Source: Talpa occidentalis (taxonomy: Eukaryota > Chordata > Mammalia > Eulipotyphla > Talpidae). Taken from it: a stretch of DNA of 64,000 nucleotides. The notes below the pieces were generated by a model. The model made no database searches and had not been told where the DNA came from. It worked only from the letters and a program-made list of their open reading frames with translations. The stretch is from the NCBI RefSeq assembly GCF_014898055.3, contig NW_023604861.1, positions 78,814,292 to 78,878,291 of the forward strand. The letters are read 5' to 3'. The translations under genes were made by a program, and so were the position numbers. Of this stretch, positions 24,000 to 34,800 are shown piece after piece (within the stretch, counting starts at the first letter, position 1; every line of letters begins with the position of its first letter).

Positions 24000-24740
24000 G
24001 TGTATCCCAAAATCTCTACTTTGACTTCTAAGAATTTACCCTATGGGTGGAGTTGAACATGTATCTGGAGATACATATGAGGTTACTTGCTGCAGTAGGC
24101 TAGTACTAACAAACCAGAATAACTTGCATATTCATTAAGTATAATGTGATGTGTAAGGCCACCACAAAGAATGAGGTAGTCTTTATGTTGCAAGGAATAG
24201 AAAATCATCTGTAAACTGATTTAAATAACAAAGGAGATGTATTGCCTCATATAAGTAGGAAATCCTTGAGGACTCAGTTTCTTCTCAACAAATATTTTGC
24301 TGTCAAGGATAATAGCTATATTCCAAGCTGAGTTTTCTTATGGTTGTGGAAGATTTCCCAACTATAGGTAGGGTTTCTTGTTCCATTCCGAGGGGAAAGG
24401 GTGTGTCTGACCAGCTCTCCAAGCAAGAAATGGAAAGTTCATCTTGATTGTACAAGTATAGATCATATGGGATGACAATGGAGAGTATTGACTAGCTTTG
24501 ATATGTCAGTGCAGGGTGTCATGCTTCCCAAAACTTGTAAGGGACAACTACTTCAGGAAAGGAGGAGATAATAGACTCCAGTAGGCGGCCATTGAATGTG
24601 CACATAGTACCAGCTATGAAGTTATTTCTGAGAAACTGTTAAATGCAAAAGGCTTGGTACAGAGGTGTGAGTGCAATATGTTACTATTTGCATGGAAAAG
24701 CATGCTTATACGTGCACAGACTATTTCTAACAATAATTTT
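24000..24740 (+). mobile_element. L1M/HAL1-type 3' fragment split by another repeat
   Basis: 24000-24160 (TCTACTTTGACTTCTAAGAATTTACCC ... AACTTGCATATTCATTAAG) and 24600-24740 (AAAAGGCTTGGTACAGAGG ... TTACTATTTGCATGGAAAAGCATGC) read as the two halves of an old L1M/HAL1 3' region in sense. Between them, 24165-24600 (TTGCAAGGAATAGAAAATC ... GATTTAAATAACAAAGGAGATGTATTG) looks like a separate old interspersed repeat of unknown family. Confidence 0.4.
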
Positions 24741-25655
24741 AATCTCACATACATTCATTCATATACATGAAAGTACCCCAGGGGAAAAATAATAAAAAGA
24801 AAACAAACTTCTAAGATTCGATCCTATGTTGAATATTTGCAAATTCAAAGCTTCCTAAAACGCATTAGCATTGCATCAACAGCCCCTTCTCTGGTTTTGC
24901 CTTCCCATGTTGAATGATACTGTTCTTCAGGGTTCCCAGCAGATGAAGAGTATACAGCAGAAGAAAACAAACTAACTCATCATGCAAATGACAAGGTAAT
25001 AAATTATATATATGTGTGTGTTTGCACAAATCAATTTACAAATGTCACTTATCCTGAAAGAGTTTTTAAACAATGCCCAAGAGCTAATCACTAGGAACTC
25101 CACAAGGTGACATAAATCCATGGATATTTCTTTTCGTACTGAATCTCAGAAATACCTAGGGCTGCTCCATCAGTCACTCACTCAAAACTGCAAAGAATCT
25201 TAGCAGTTTCTGAGAGTTTGCTGAATGCCTGCTATTCAGTGGGTATTATATATTCATGGAGTTAGATCCTTGGTATAAGTTGAGTTTTAGTAAACTGAAG
25301 GAAAATTGGAAAAACATCTGTGCTGTAGGGGTGTCCCCCTCCCAGGAAAGGATGAGAGAATTTGATGTCCTCAGCCCATAGTGCTACTGAACAAAAAGCC
25401 AGGAGTGACTTCAAAAAACCCATCGCAAACTGCCAGCACTAACTTTGCAAAATATAAAATTAAAATGTTTGTGTGCGTATACAAAAGTGCTAGGTACAAA
25501 AACTGATTTTTACCATAGATTAGAAGGTTCCAAATGTTTTCATAAATGGAAAGTATATCAACAAGGAAAACTGGAGTTAAAAATATACAGTGGTCAAAGC
25601 AAATGACTCCCTTTGACATATGCGAAAGACTGCTTTGCGTGGAAATTACTAGTTA
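24741..25655. other. unique sequence, no gene seen
   Basis: No repeat or exon recognised; a minus open frame of 82 codons at 25371-25619 has no resemblance to a known family. Confidence 0.4.
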
Positions 25656-25760
25656 TTTACTCAGTCATTCAACAAACTTTTCATTTAATCCCTGCTGTGT
25701 GCAAGTTACTGTGCTGAGAGCTCTGGTGAAGCAGACACATTTACCCCATGGATAGCAGTA
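25656..25760 (-). repeat. L2 LINE 3' end fragment
   Basis: CTCAGTCATTCAACAAACTTTTCATTTAATCCCTGCTGTGTGCAAGTTACTGTGCTGAGAGCTCTGG is an antisense L2 3' end. Confidence 0.7.
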
Positions 25761-27747
25761 GAAAAAATGTATTTGCAAAGTGGGTAATTATGAAATGGGG
25801 GCCAGACAACAGGGAAAAGTTATAAGTATTCATGAATGACAAGCACTTACAGGAAAGAAAATATTACAGAGGGTAACTTGCTCATTCAATATTAATTCAT
25901 CTGGAAATAAATGTGGATGAAATACTAACTAAACTTGAAAGCTCTGGGGTTAAAAGACCTGAATGCACTGTGTAGTACTCCACTACCTGATGCACTGCAC
26001 TTTATTCCTAGGTCTATATGAGATTGTGGAAGTAGAATTGTTAGCATAATTTTTTAACATGAAATTTGTACTCTCAACAAATTAACTACTATTATATTTT
26101 TATTATTACAGTTTAGTTGAACCACTGTTCAGCATTATTTCTCTGCCTTACTTTATTATGCATAGGACAGGATAGACTGTAACAGGTTTACAGATATTTG
26201 GGGGGGAAGAAGGATTGCTGAGAAATACCTATTTACATTAAAGTTATGTTTATATATATTTATTCATTAGCAGTCCAACAGTTTTACCTTTTTGATATCA
26301 CTCTAGCTCCTTAATGTTGATTCTATAGCATTTTAATGAGCTACTTATTAGGCTAAAGATTTACTTATAATCTAGCAACTCATTTGGTTTGTTCCTACTT
26401 TCATTTTCCTCATATAGTGTTAGGTCATTTTAATCAGCTGTTTCCCTGATCTTCGTGTACAGCTCTAACACCATCTTTATGACATTCATTTTAAAGCACA
26501 GTGAACTTCTTGGGTGGACGTTTTTACAGGGCAATGAGATGGGGGGAAAAGATAAAATTTACAAACACTCTTAAATTAGCTGTAAGTTAAAGAATTTTCT
26601 GGAAGGCTGGTTTTAAAGTCTTTCTTTGTATTGCCTCACTTTTATCAAATTTGTCATAAAATGACCAAGTGTCCCTGAACAACTTTTTGTAATAGAATGC
26701 AATTCAGTTTGAAAGCTAAAGGATGCAAGGTCACCTTATTGAACTATTGTCATTTATAAAGCACTGATCTCCAAGAAGGGGATCCGAAAGCTCCAGAGTC
26801 AGTCATCAGTCCCAGCAACTGAAAGACTGAGAAGGGAAAAACTCAAAATAAATTGTTAAATATAGGACATAAAGTGATTTATGACTCATTCCAGCTGCCC
26901 TGTGAATGATGTTAAACCTCACAGAGAAGTGCCTGGCTTAGGAAGAGCCCTTCTCTCTGTCAGCCTCAGACTACATATTAAAATAATGTGAGGTGGCTCA
27001 CAACCATTTTTAACCTTTGTTAAACCCCCAATGTGACATACACATATGAGAGAGTGTGAGTCCTAACTCCTGGAGTGTATCATTTAAGAAAACAGTGGGA
27101 ACTACTATACAAATGAAAAGGACCAGGCATTCCTGGGAACCAGAAAAGTCTTGCTGCACCCCCACATGCAACACACACTCACACCAAGAACTAACTTTGT
27201 ATTTATTCCTTAACACTGATTTTTTTCCTGCTGTCTTTGCTTCTTAAGTTCCCTGGTATGCCTCCCAGCGCACACATACACATAAGAGAGAGAAAGAAAG
27301 AGGGGGGAGAGCAAGAAACAGCTAGATCATCTGGATCCATTTAGGAACTGAATTTCCTAAGTGCCAGTGAGATAAACAGACCCTATAATATAGTTGTCAC
27401 CTGAACAAACCAATGTTTGATCAATGGTCCATTTGCTTGGTGGAGTGTGAACCTTGCTTGAGAGCCAAAATGACAAGTATTAGTAAATTATTATCATCAG
27501 CTATCATCAGACAGTTGGTTCGCTGTCCTGCATAGAGTGAATTATGAAATAGAAATCTGTATGTAGCTATAACTGGTACTGCAGCATGACCAGATCATTG
27601 AACAATTGATTCAGCTACTCCATACTTTCTGAAGAGATCAAATCCCTCTTCCGGAACCCTTGAACCCACAGTGGCTTGCTCCTGGAGAAGCTCTTAACAC
27701 CAAGGCAAGCACCAGTGGTCTTTATTTTTAATGATGAAAATTAGTTT
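25761..27747. other. unique AT-rich sequence
   Basis: No gene signal. Small AG-rich microsatellite at 27283-27320. 26300-26500 and 26690-26960 are repeat-free and could hold conserved noncoding DNA. Confidence 0.4.
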
Positions 27748-28100
27748 AAAAGTAGGCCTTCAGGGCCTCCCCTGTGGCGCAGCAGTTGAGCGCTGGGTTG
27801 CGAAGCTGCCCATGGCCTCTGCAGCGCCACTTCAATCCCCGGCTGCTCCCCGGCCACCAGAGGAGGGTCCCACATGGCGCGCAGATCTCTCCTGCCGCCC
27901 ACTGCTCCCCTCAGCAGTGTACTTCGGTCCTACTGCCTGCTCTGCTCCCCGCTCTGGCTCTGGTGAATTCTCTCACCCTCCCGCACTTCTGACTGTACCC
28001 AGTGCATGTATAAACAAACAAACAAACAAATAAATAAATAAATAACATGCCTCTATAAAAAAAAAATTTAAAAAAATAAATAAATAAAAGTAGGCCTTCA
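27748..28100 (+). mobile_element. young tRNA-derived SINE with extended tail
   Basis: Full-length sense copy of the CpG-rich young subfamily (GCGCTGGGTTGCGAAGCTGCCC, GGTCCCACATGGCGCGCAGA). The tail is (AAAC)n(AAAT)n, then ACATGCCTCTAT, then a second A-rich block. Exact 15-bp duplication AAAAGTAGGCCTTCA flanks it (27748-27762 and 28086-28100). CpG retention and the exact duplication indicate recent insertion. Confidence 0.97.
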
Positions 28101-28267
28101 CCATCAATATATTATACTTTTAATTTGTACATTAAGAATCACATAAAATATACATTATAAAACACAGTAAATAGAAATTAGAAAAGGATCTGCTAAGATG
28201 ACATAAATATTTCAAGTTATTTCTATTTTATTTTATTTATTAACAGCACTGTCACCTCTATGGTGTC

Positions 28268-28378
28268 ACCAGCTGCTCCCCCGAGCAGTGTATTCCAGTC
28301 AATCCGCCTGATCTGGTCCCTACTCTGTCTCTGGTGAATCCTCTCACCCCCTTCACCTCTAGCCTACACAAAAATTTA
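28268..28378 (+). mobile_element. SINE 3' body fragment
   Basis: Only the body remains: CACCAGCTGCTCCCCCGAGCAGTGTATTCCAG to CCTCTCACCCCCTTCACCTC. The head is missing and the AT-rich stretch 28220-28250 precedes it. Orientation is sense. Confidence 0.85.
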
Positions 28379-28666
28379 AAAATAACCTCAATTTTATTTT
28401 TAAATACTTGGTATTATGGTGTCAAAACTTAAAAGTCACTTCACATAGATGTGTAAATCTGACATCACTGGTTATGGTCACCAAGGCACTGTGTTTATGC
28501 TTCATCTTCATTTATACCCTCCAATTATCAATGAATTTTTGTTGAGATTTGGCAAGTGAATTTCTGCCTTTTCTGTTAAAAACAATTCAAAAGGTATATG
28601 TGTTGATACTGTTAACATTTAGTTCAAAGCTCACTAAAATGTATTTGGAAGATTTTAAAATAGATT

Positions 28667-28965
28667 AGAACATTTTAGGGTTTTTTTTAAGATTTTTTAA
28701 TTTTTTTTAAGATTTTTAAGAACTGGGGTATAGGCCAGAGGTGTGGGGGGTAAGAGGATTCACCAGAGACAGAGTGGGGAACAGAACAGGCAAGCTGAAT
28801 GAAATACACTGCTGAGGGGAGCAGCAGGTAAGACAGGAGAGGTCTGCTGCACCATGCGGGTTGCTTCCTGACTGGGAATTAAACTCATGCGACAGTGGCT
28901 GGGGATAGCTTCATAGGTTGTGTCTTAACCCCTTATGCCACCAGGGAGGCCCCAGAACATTTTAG
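28667..28965 (-). mobile_element. tRNA-derived SINE with target-site duplication
   Basis: Antisense copy ending CCACCAGGGAGGCCCC. Flanks AGAACATTTTAG at 28667-28678 and 28954-28965. The tail region is duplicated (two TTTTTTAAGATTTTT blocks) and has lost the usual ATTTATTTATTTA. Confidence 0.93.
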
Positions 28966-29177
28966 TTTATAAACTGCAGGTATACACTGAGTTTTGTAGG
29001 AGACATGTGTGATTTTTATCAGGAATGAAAATCTCCTAAACCTTTCTAGGCAGTCTTTTTCAAAGTGTTATCTTTAGGATACTGAATTTCTTTCAAAGTA
29101 CAATTTCTTCTCTCTCCATGTTAAAAATATCATGAATTTAAGGGAATGTTCAGAGTGACTCTAACTACTTGTTTCAA

Positions 29178-29435
29178 TAAGTAGTCTTGCTGAGGCCTCC
29201 CTCAGCGAGGGAAGGGTGACACAGTGGGAGCTGACCCACATGTTGCAGCAGACCTCTCCTGTCTTTCCTGCTGCTCCCCTCAGCAGCATATTTCAGTAGA
29301 TCTACCTGCTCTGCTCCCCACTCTGTCTCTAGTGAAGTTTCTCAATCCACCCTCCTCCCCAACTCTGGCCTACATCCCAGCTCTTGTATGCATAAATACA
29401 TAAAATAAATCTTTTTTTAAAAAGTAGTCTCCCTG
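29178..29435 (+). mobile_element. SINE with degraded head and target-site duplication
   Basis: The tRNA-like head is shortened: GAGGCCTCCCTCAGCGAGGG leads within about 50 bp to GAGCTGACCCACATG, skipping the B-box. Body and tail are complete. Flanks TAAGTAGTCTTGCTG (29178-29192) and AAGTAGTCTCCCTG (29422-29435) match with two changes. The GAGCTGACCCACATG form recurs at 31.7 kb. Confidence 0.88.
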
Positions 29436-29533
29436 ATCATTTGATTTCTTCCTTTTTTCTAATTTCTGATGAGATCTGACTCACCAGATCATCATTGCTA
29501 TTGCCCAGTAAAAGACTCACCAAGAATTTGCTC

Positions 29534-29892
29534 AAGGAGCAGAAAGTGGGCCTCCCGGGTGGTGCAGCGGTAGAGCGCTGGGTTGCGAAGCTGTCCACGG
29601 CCTCTGCAGTGCCGGTTCGATCCCCGGCTGCTCCCCGGCCACCAGAGGAGGGTCCCACATGGCGCGCAGACCTCTCCTGCCGCCCGCTGCTCCCCTCAGC
29701 AGTGTACTTCGGTCCTTCTGCCTGCTCTGCTCCCCGCTCTGGCTCTGGTGAATTCTCTCACCCTTCCACGCTTCTGACTGTACCCAGTGCTTGTATAAAC
29801 AAAACAAACAAACAAACAAATAAATAAATAAATAAAACATGCCTCTATTAAAAAAAAAAATGTCTTAAATAAAAAAAAAAAGGAGCAGAAAG
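29534..29892 (+). mobile_element. young tRNA-derived SINE with extended tail
   Basis: Full-length sense copy of the same subfamily as 27.75 kb (GCGCTGGGTTGCGAAGCTGTCC, GGTCCCACATGGCGCGCAGA), with tail ACATGCCTCTATTAAAAA and a further A block. Flanks AAGGAGCAGAAAG (29534-29546) and AGGAGCAGAAAG (29881-29892). Open frames on both strands here are SINE read-through. Confidence 0.97.
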
Positions 29893-30399
29893 CCTATTTT
29901 GCCATATATTTTGCCAAAATTTGCTCATTTGTGCTCGCTTTATTCACACAGTATTATCTTCAGTTTATGGGTTTTATTAATTTTTTAACTTTTTGTTTTC
30001 TTACATTGTTGTTCTTTTCAGTGAATTTATAGTTTTCTTACTGGAACTTTTTTAATCCACTTGCCCATTCATTGAGAATTCATTTAAACCAATATTATCA
30101 ACTATAATTGCCACTTAGGACATCATAGGTATAAAATATAATATGTCTCTATGTGGTAAGTGAAGAAAGTAAGACTGCTGTGACTGACCAACGGGTGTGG
30201 GGGTTTTCATTCTTCTTAGAATATTCACTTACCAAATGAAACTATGGTAATGAATGAATGAGGCTACCCGTGTTGGCCCATATCGTAAATACTATTAAAG
30301 CTTAACTTACTCCTTGTTATTAGAAATACTTATAGGGCCTTCTACTTTCTTCCTATATCATTGGATTATTTTTGCACAGCCCACTTTGAGAACTAATGC
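29893..30399. other. unique sequence, no gene seen
   Basis: AT-rich; no repeat or exon recognised. Confidence 0.4.
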
Positions 30400-30745
30400 T
30401 GTACTCAACTCCTTAGCCTTCAGGGCCTGGGATGGCTAATTACTGTTCATCCTTCAGGTTCTATCTGCAATGCTACTTCCTCTTGGAGACATTCATAGGT
30501 CATCCCTGCCTCTTAGATTAGTCCAGGTCTGTCAGATGTAAGTTTTCATAGAATCCTTCAAGAGTCCTTCAAAGTCTTTAACTGTGTGATTAAGAATGGC
30601 CTCTCTACTCTAGAAACTACAAGCTCCATGAAAGTTAGGAGTTAATACATATCCTATTGTATGTCCAGCCTCCTGTATTCTGCTCTAACACTCAATGAAT
30701 ATTTATAGGATGAATTAATGAATGATTGATAGACTGAATGTGGGA
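30400..30745 (+). repeat. L2 LINE 3' region
   Basis: Sense L2 order: CCTTCAGGTTCTATCTGCAATGCTACTTCC, GAGACATTCATAGGTCATCC, CTAGAAACTACAAGCTCCATGAAAG, then CTCAATGAATATTTATAGGATGAATTAATGAATG. These correspond to the 'caaatgtcacctcc...aagctccatgagggcag...ctcaataaatatttgttgaatgaatg' blocks. Confidence 0.75.
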
Positions 30746-30837
30746 CTTAGTCATACAAGACATTATAGCTTATCTACTTTCACCCCTTTATTTTATCAAT
30801 AAGCAAACTATAACATAAAAAAGTTATATACCGGTAT

Positions 30838-31113
30838 TGGATATGGAGAAAGGGAAACTTTGCACACTGATGATGGGAATATAAATTGGTACCATCATTA
30901 TGGAAAACAGTATTGAGTTTACCCCCCAAATTAAAAATGATATTACTGTATAATCATGCAATCCTACTTCTGGGTATATATCTAAAGGAAATGAAACCAG
31001 TCCCTCCGAAAGAGTTCTCCCATCCTATGTTCTTGCAGCAATTTTACAATAGCCAATCTATGGAAACAACCTATTTCTGTTGATGGATATATAAATAAAG
31101 AAAATGTATCACA
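30838..31113 (+). mobile_element. LINE-1 ORF2 3' part, first piece
   Basis: GGTATTGGATATGGAGAAAGGGAAACTTTGCACACTG, then ATCATGCAATCCTACTTCTGGGTATATATC, then CAATAGCCAATCTATGGAAACAACC matches the last part of L1 ORF2 in sense. It resumes at 31261 after a short insertion. Frame is lost by indels. Confidence 0.85.
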
Positions 31114-31260
31114 GTAACACAGGGGACTGTCGTGAGGGTTCATGGGTGAATTGGTGAAGAAATTCTATGGGGACTATACCTGAGTGGGTGGAGGAAAGGC
31201 AAACATTGTTTAAAAATGAACAATGATGTAAAATATATATAAATTTTAAAAAGTATCACA
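31106..31260 (+). mobile_element. short 5'-truncated insertion inside L1
   Basis: 147 bp interrupt the L1 and are flanked by GTATCACA (31106-31113 and 31253-31260). The insert ends AATGATGTAAAATATATATAAATTTTAAAAA, which resembles an L1 3' end plus A-rich tail. It is most simply a strongly truncated L1 insertion into the older L1. Confidence 0.7.
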
Positions 31261-31640
31261 ATGGAATATTATGTAACTGTAAAAAGGAAGGAAATTCTAT
31301 CATCTCTGACATGTGGATGAAATTGAGGGGTATTATAAAAAGTTAAAAACCAGAGAGATTCACAAATATAGTATGTTATCACTTGTAGATGGAATCTTTA
31401 AAAAAGCCAAAGTAGAATTCATAGAAACAAAAAGTAGAATGGTGGTTACAAGGTGCTGGGGAAACTATATAATAAGATGCTCATTGCAGTATTATTCATT
31501 ATGATAAAACTGGAATACAGCATAAATATTTATCAATAGGACAGTTGTTAAATAAACCATCATCCAAGCTATTACAAATTTTGCTGCTGCTTAGATTGCA
31601 GTAACTCTACATATATTGATGTGAAAAGATCCATTACATT
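31261..31640 (+). mobile_element. LINE-1 ORF2 end and L1M/HAL1-type 3' sequence
   Basis: ATGGAATATTATGTAACTG to GATGGAATC (31261-31395) continues the L1 ORF2 3' end. From 31470, TGCTCATTGCAGTATTATTCATTATGATAAAACTGG ... CAATAGGACAGTTGTTAAATAAACC reads as an older L1M/HAL1 3' segment in sense, so two L1s may be joined here. Confidence 0.75.
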
Positions 31641-31671
31641 GCTACTTTTTTTGAAGTATCCTACCAAGTTA

Positions 31672-31876
31672 TCAGTAGCCACGGCAGCAGGGAGCTGACC
31701 CACATGGTGCAGGAGACCTCGCCTGTCACTTCCTGCTCCCCTCAGCAGTGTGTTTCAGTAGATCTGCCTTTTCTGCTCCCCACTCTGCTTCTGGTGAATC
31801 CTCTCTCTCTTCACACCTCTGGCCTACACCCCAGCTCTTATATGCATAAATAAATAAAAATAAATCTTTAAAAATA
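31672..31876 (+). mobile_element. SINE lacking its tRNA-like head
   Basis: Starts near GCAGGGAGCTGACCCACATGG and runs through GTGTGTTTCAGTAGATCTGCC to GCATAAATAAATAAAAATAAATCTTT. Shares GAGCTGACCCACATG and CAGTAGATC(T) variants with the copy at 29.2 kb. I could not read a target-site duplication. Confidence 0.88.
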
Positions 31877-34800
31877 TGAAGTTCATAAATATTTGATATT
31901 AATTTATAAGCTCAAAAAGAGTGAAAAACTGCAGTAACCAACAGTGCTAGTTAACAAAGAAGTAAAAGCGAAAATTGGTTTCAACTAGAGAATGATGTCC
32001 GTGTTTCACATCTAATAAAATAAACATGAATAAATGAGGTGAAAACCTAGAAAGATAACTAGTCTTGTCAAGTAGAAGTAGGTGTGGGGTGTGTGTGTTT
32101 TAAATTAAAAAATGAAATTCAAGACTCCTTTGTTTAATGAAGCCAGTTCTTTCATCTTTTAAAATGACAGTTAACCTCAAAACTGGAGTTTAGGAGAAAG
32201 GAGATTTAGGTCCTCCCTTCAGACATTAATAAACACTACTCCACATTCTAAAACTATTAGACATAATTTGGCATAATTGCCAATCTTTCCTGAGCAAAGA
32301 CATGCAACTCAGTTGTTTGAACTGCTAAAGTCATCACAAAGAGCGGTCACTTCAGTTCAGAGCTCAAGGTTCCTGTCTTGAGAAAGGCACTAGGGGAAAA
32401 CATACTCTTGGCCTTATATATTACTATAAAACTTTCATTTTCACGAACTCACCAGAGAAGTGGAACAGAAACGTAGATTTGTTGAGACCAAAATATACCT
32501 TCCAAGGTACTGGATTGAAGAAAATTCACTGAAGGCGCACAGAGACATTTTTACTCCCTCTCAGCCAAAATCCACTCTGAGTTTGTTGAATCTTGAAAGT
32601 ATGAAGTACTTCATTCCGTGACATATGCTCCCTTAAGGTGACTTTCTGTCTAGCTTGTCTCATCTAGTTTAGATCGTCACCCTTCAAAGTAGACATCATG
32701 TATTTTAGAGTATTTTTCTCAGAGCAATATTAGGTGGATGAGTTTAGTAAATCTTAAATAGGAAAACATCTTCTGTCTGCAGTCCCTGCTAACTGGCCTT
32801 TGTTCTGTGGACTCCACATTTTAACGTGTGTGGTGTACTATATCCTTGCATTAAACTATTGGGGTGGATCAGAATTTTTGAAGTCGAGATTTAGTTATTC
32901 ATTTAGAATCTATTCCCTTACATACAGCAGAAAGAAGAAAGGAAGACAGGGTGGGAGGGAGAAAGGAAGCAGGGACAAGCATATTGATTGATTATAGTAA
33001 AACTGAAGGTAGCCCTTCTGTCTGAACTGGACAACACAGAGCCTGTTGAGGGCCACCAATATTTGAAAATGACATCGTTCATCTTTCTTATCTCTGACGT
33101 ATTTTACAATTACCTATTCTTTCCTTCTCATCCTTTCATGAAAAAAAAATATTAGTAAAAACATTTCAATGCTGAATGGACTTTTCCCAAAATATTCAGT
33201 TAGAGTATTTTTTTAAGTTATTTTATTTTTGTACATATTAAGAAGCATGAAAATTAATCAGAAAAACACATACAGGAAATCTGTCTAGGATAGTAGAAAG
33301 TTCTCCCTGCTCATGCAAACTTAATAACAGATATTTCTTCAGGATAGCTCAGAACTTGCACAGTGGAAGATGCTAGTTCTGTGCCGACTGTATTGCTTAA
33401 TGATGAATCACTGAATAAATTATTGCCATCCACCGAGCTGCCTCTTTGGATAATTAGCAATTTCAATCTAAGAAAGATACTGTAAAGTACACTTCAGCTT
33501 TGACATCAGTAGACAAAACGCTGGGGTAAGTAGCAAAATCAGACTGCTTTAAACACTATCTAGAACTTTTATTTTCGATCATATGCACTTGGGAATTTCT
33601 AACTAAAACAACATTATATGTAACCCTTTTGAGCATATAGTAGCAAACAGATTTCCTAACAGAAATGGGATTTCACTATCATTTTAGAAATTTGCCCGAT
33701 AAAAGGTTTTAAGGTAGAATTTATTGCATGAACATAAATAATGCATGTAGAAATTGTGCTCGCCATTTTCACAACTCCCCCATCAAGTTTTCTGTGTGCA
33801 TTTATTAAGTGCATACAGAATGATATGAAAGATTACCTGTGGTCACTAATTTGATTATATTTCTGTCTATGAATTAAGTTGATGGGTGTTTTTCACTTGG
33901 GAAATTCATTGCTCTGTAGTTGAAATACAGGTTCTCTGACCTCTGTCCCAAGCTTTATTTTGCAGCTGAGAAGACCTATATAAATGTGACACTAGGCAGA
34001 AGGTTCTCTGAGACTTGCTTATTTGCAGCATTTGAGTAAGACTTACACTTAAACAAGAACATAATCAAAGGTTTTGCAAGTTCACATTTCAAAACTATTT
34101 CTTATTTATTACAAACAATATAATCAATTTTATATAAATTATATCAATTGCTTTATAACTACAAAAAACAAAAATCAGGAAAAATGGTGCATCGAGATAT
34201 AAAACATTTGCCACAGATTTGGAACCAAATAGGGAAAATTCTTCTCTCAGACATGATCAAAAATAGACTTAGATAAAATTTAACCCAACGACTTCTCTTA
34301 CTTCTAACCTTTCACAAAATTACCAGGAAATTTAGCAAAACAAAAATAAAAAGAATCAGTAAAAAAATCATTTAATCAGCTTATTACAATGTACAGTCTT
34401 CACGGTGATTTATATAAATACATTGGTGTTTAGAGATGAGGTTATTATGAAATATAAAGTAGAAGTAATTTACAAATATGCATAATTAAAACAACACTAA
34501 TAATGTGACATTCTCCAAAAAGCTCAAGAACTTCTTTAAAAATTTGACTCTCATAATAATCATTGTAGAAAAATATGTATTCACTATTTTGACCACTGGA
34601 CTTAAAAACAGTAGTTTGTTGTTGCTGGGTTTTTTTTTTTATGTTTTTGGGATTTTTTTTTTTTTTAAGAGCAATTTTGTCTTGTACTCTGAGAAATGTA
34701 TTTTCAAATGAAGTGACCAGAATGACCAGAAGACACTACTACTGGCAGAACATTGCCAGGGAAGAAACCTCGATAAAATTAGCAATGAGAAACACTGAAT

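Noticed and set aside
29532..29840. Long overlapping open frames on both strands near 29.6 kb, repeated at 27.8 and 37.5 kb
   Set aside because: They are read-through of the same young SINE; the recurring peptide is the SINE consensus.
27748..31876. SINE cluster considered as a tandem array or CRISPR-like repeat
   Set aside because: Copies differ, lie in irregular spacing, and each has its own target-site duplication; these are independent insertions.
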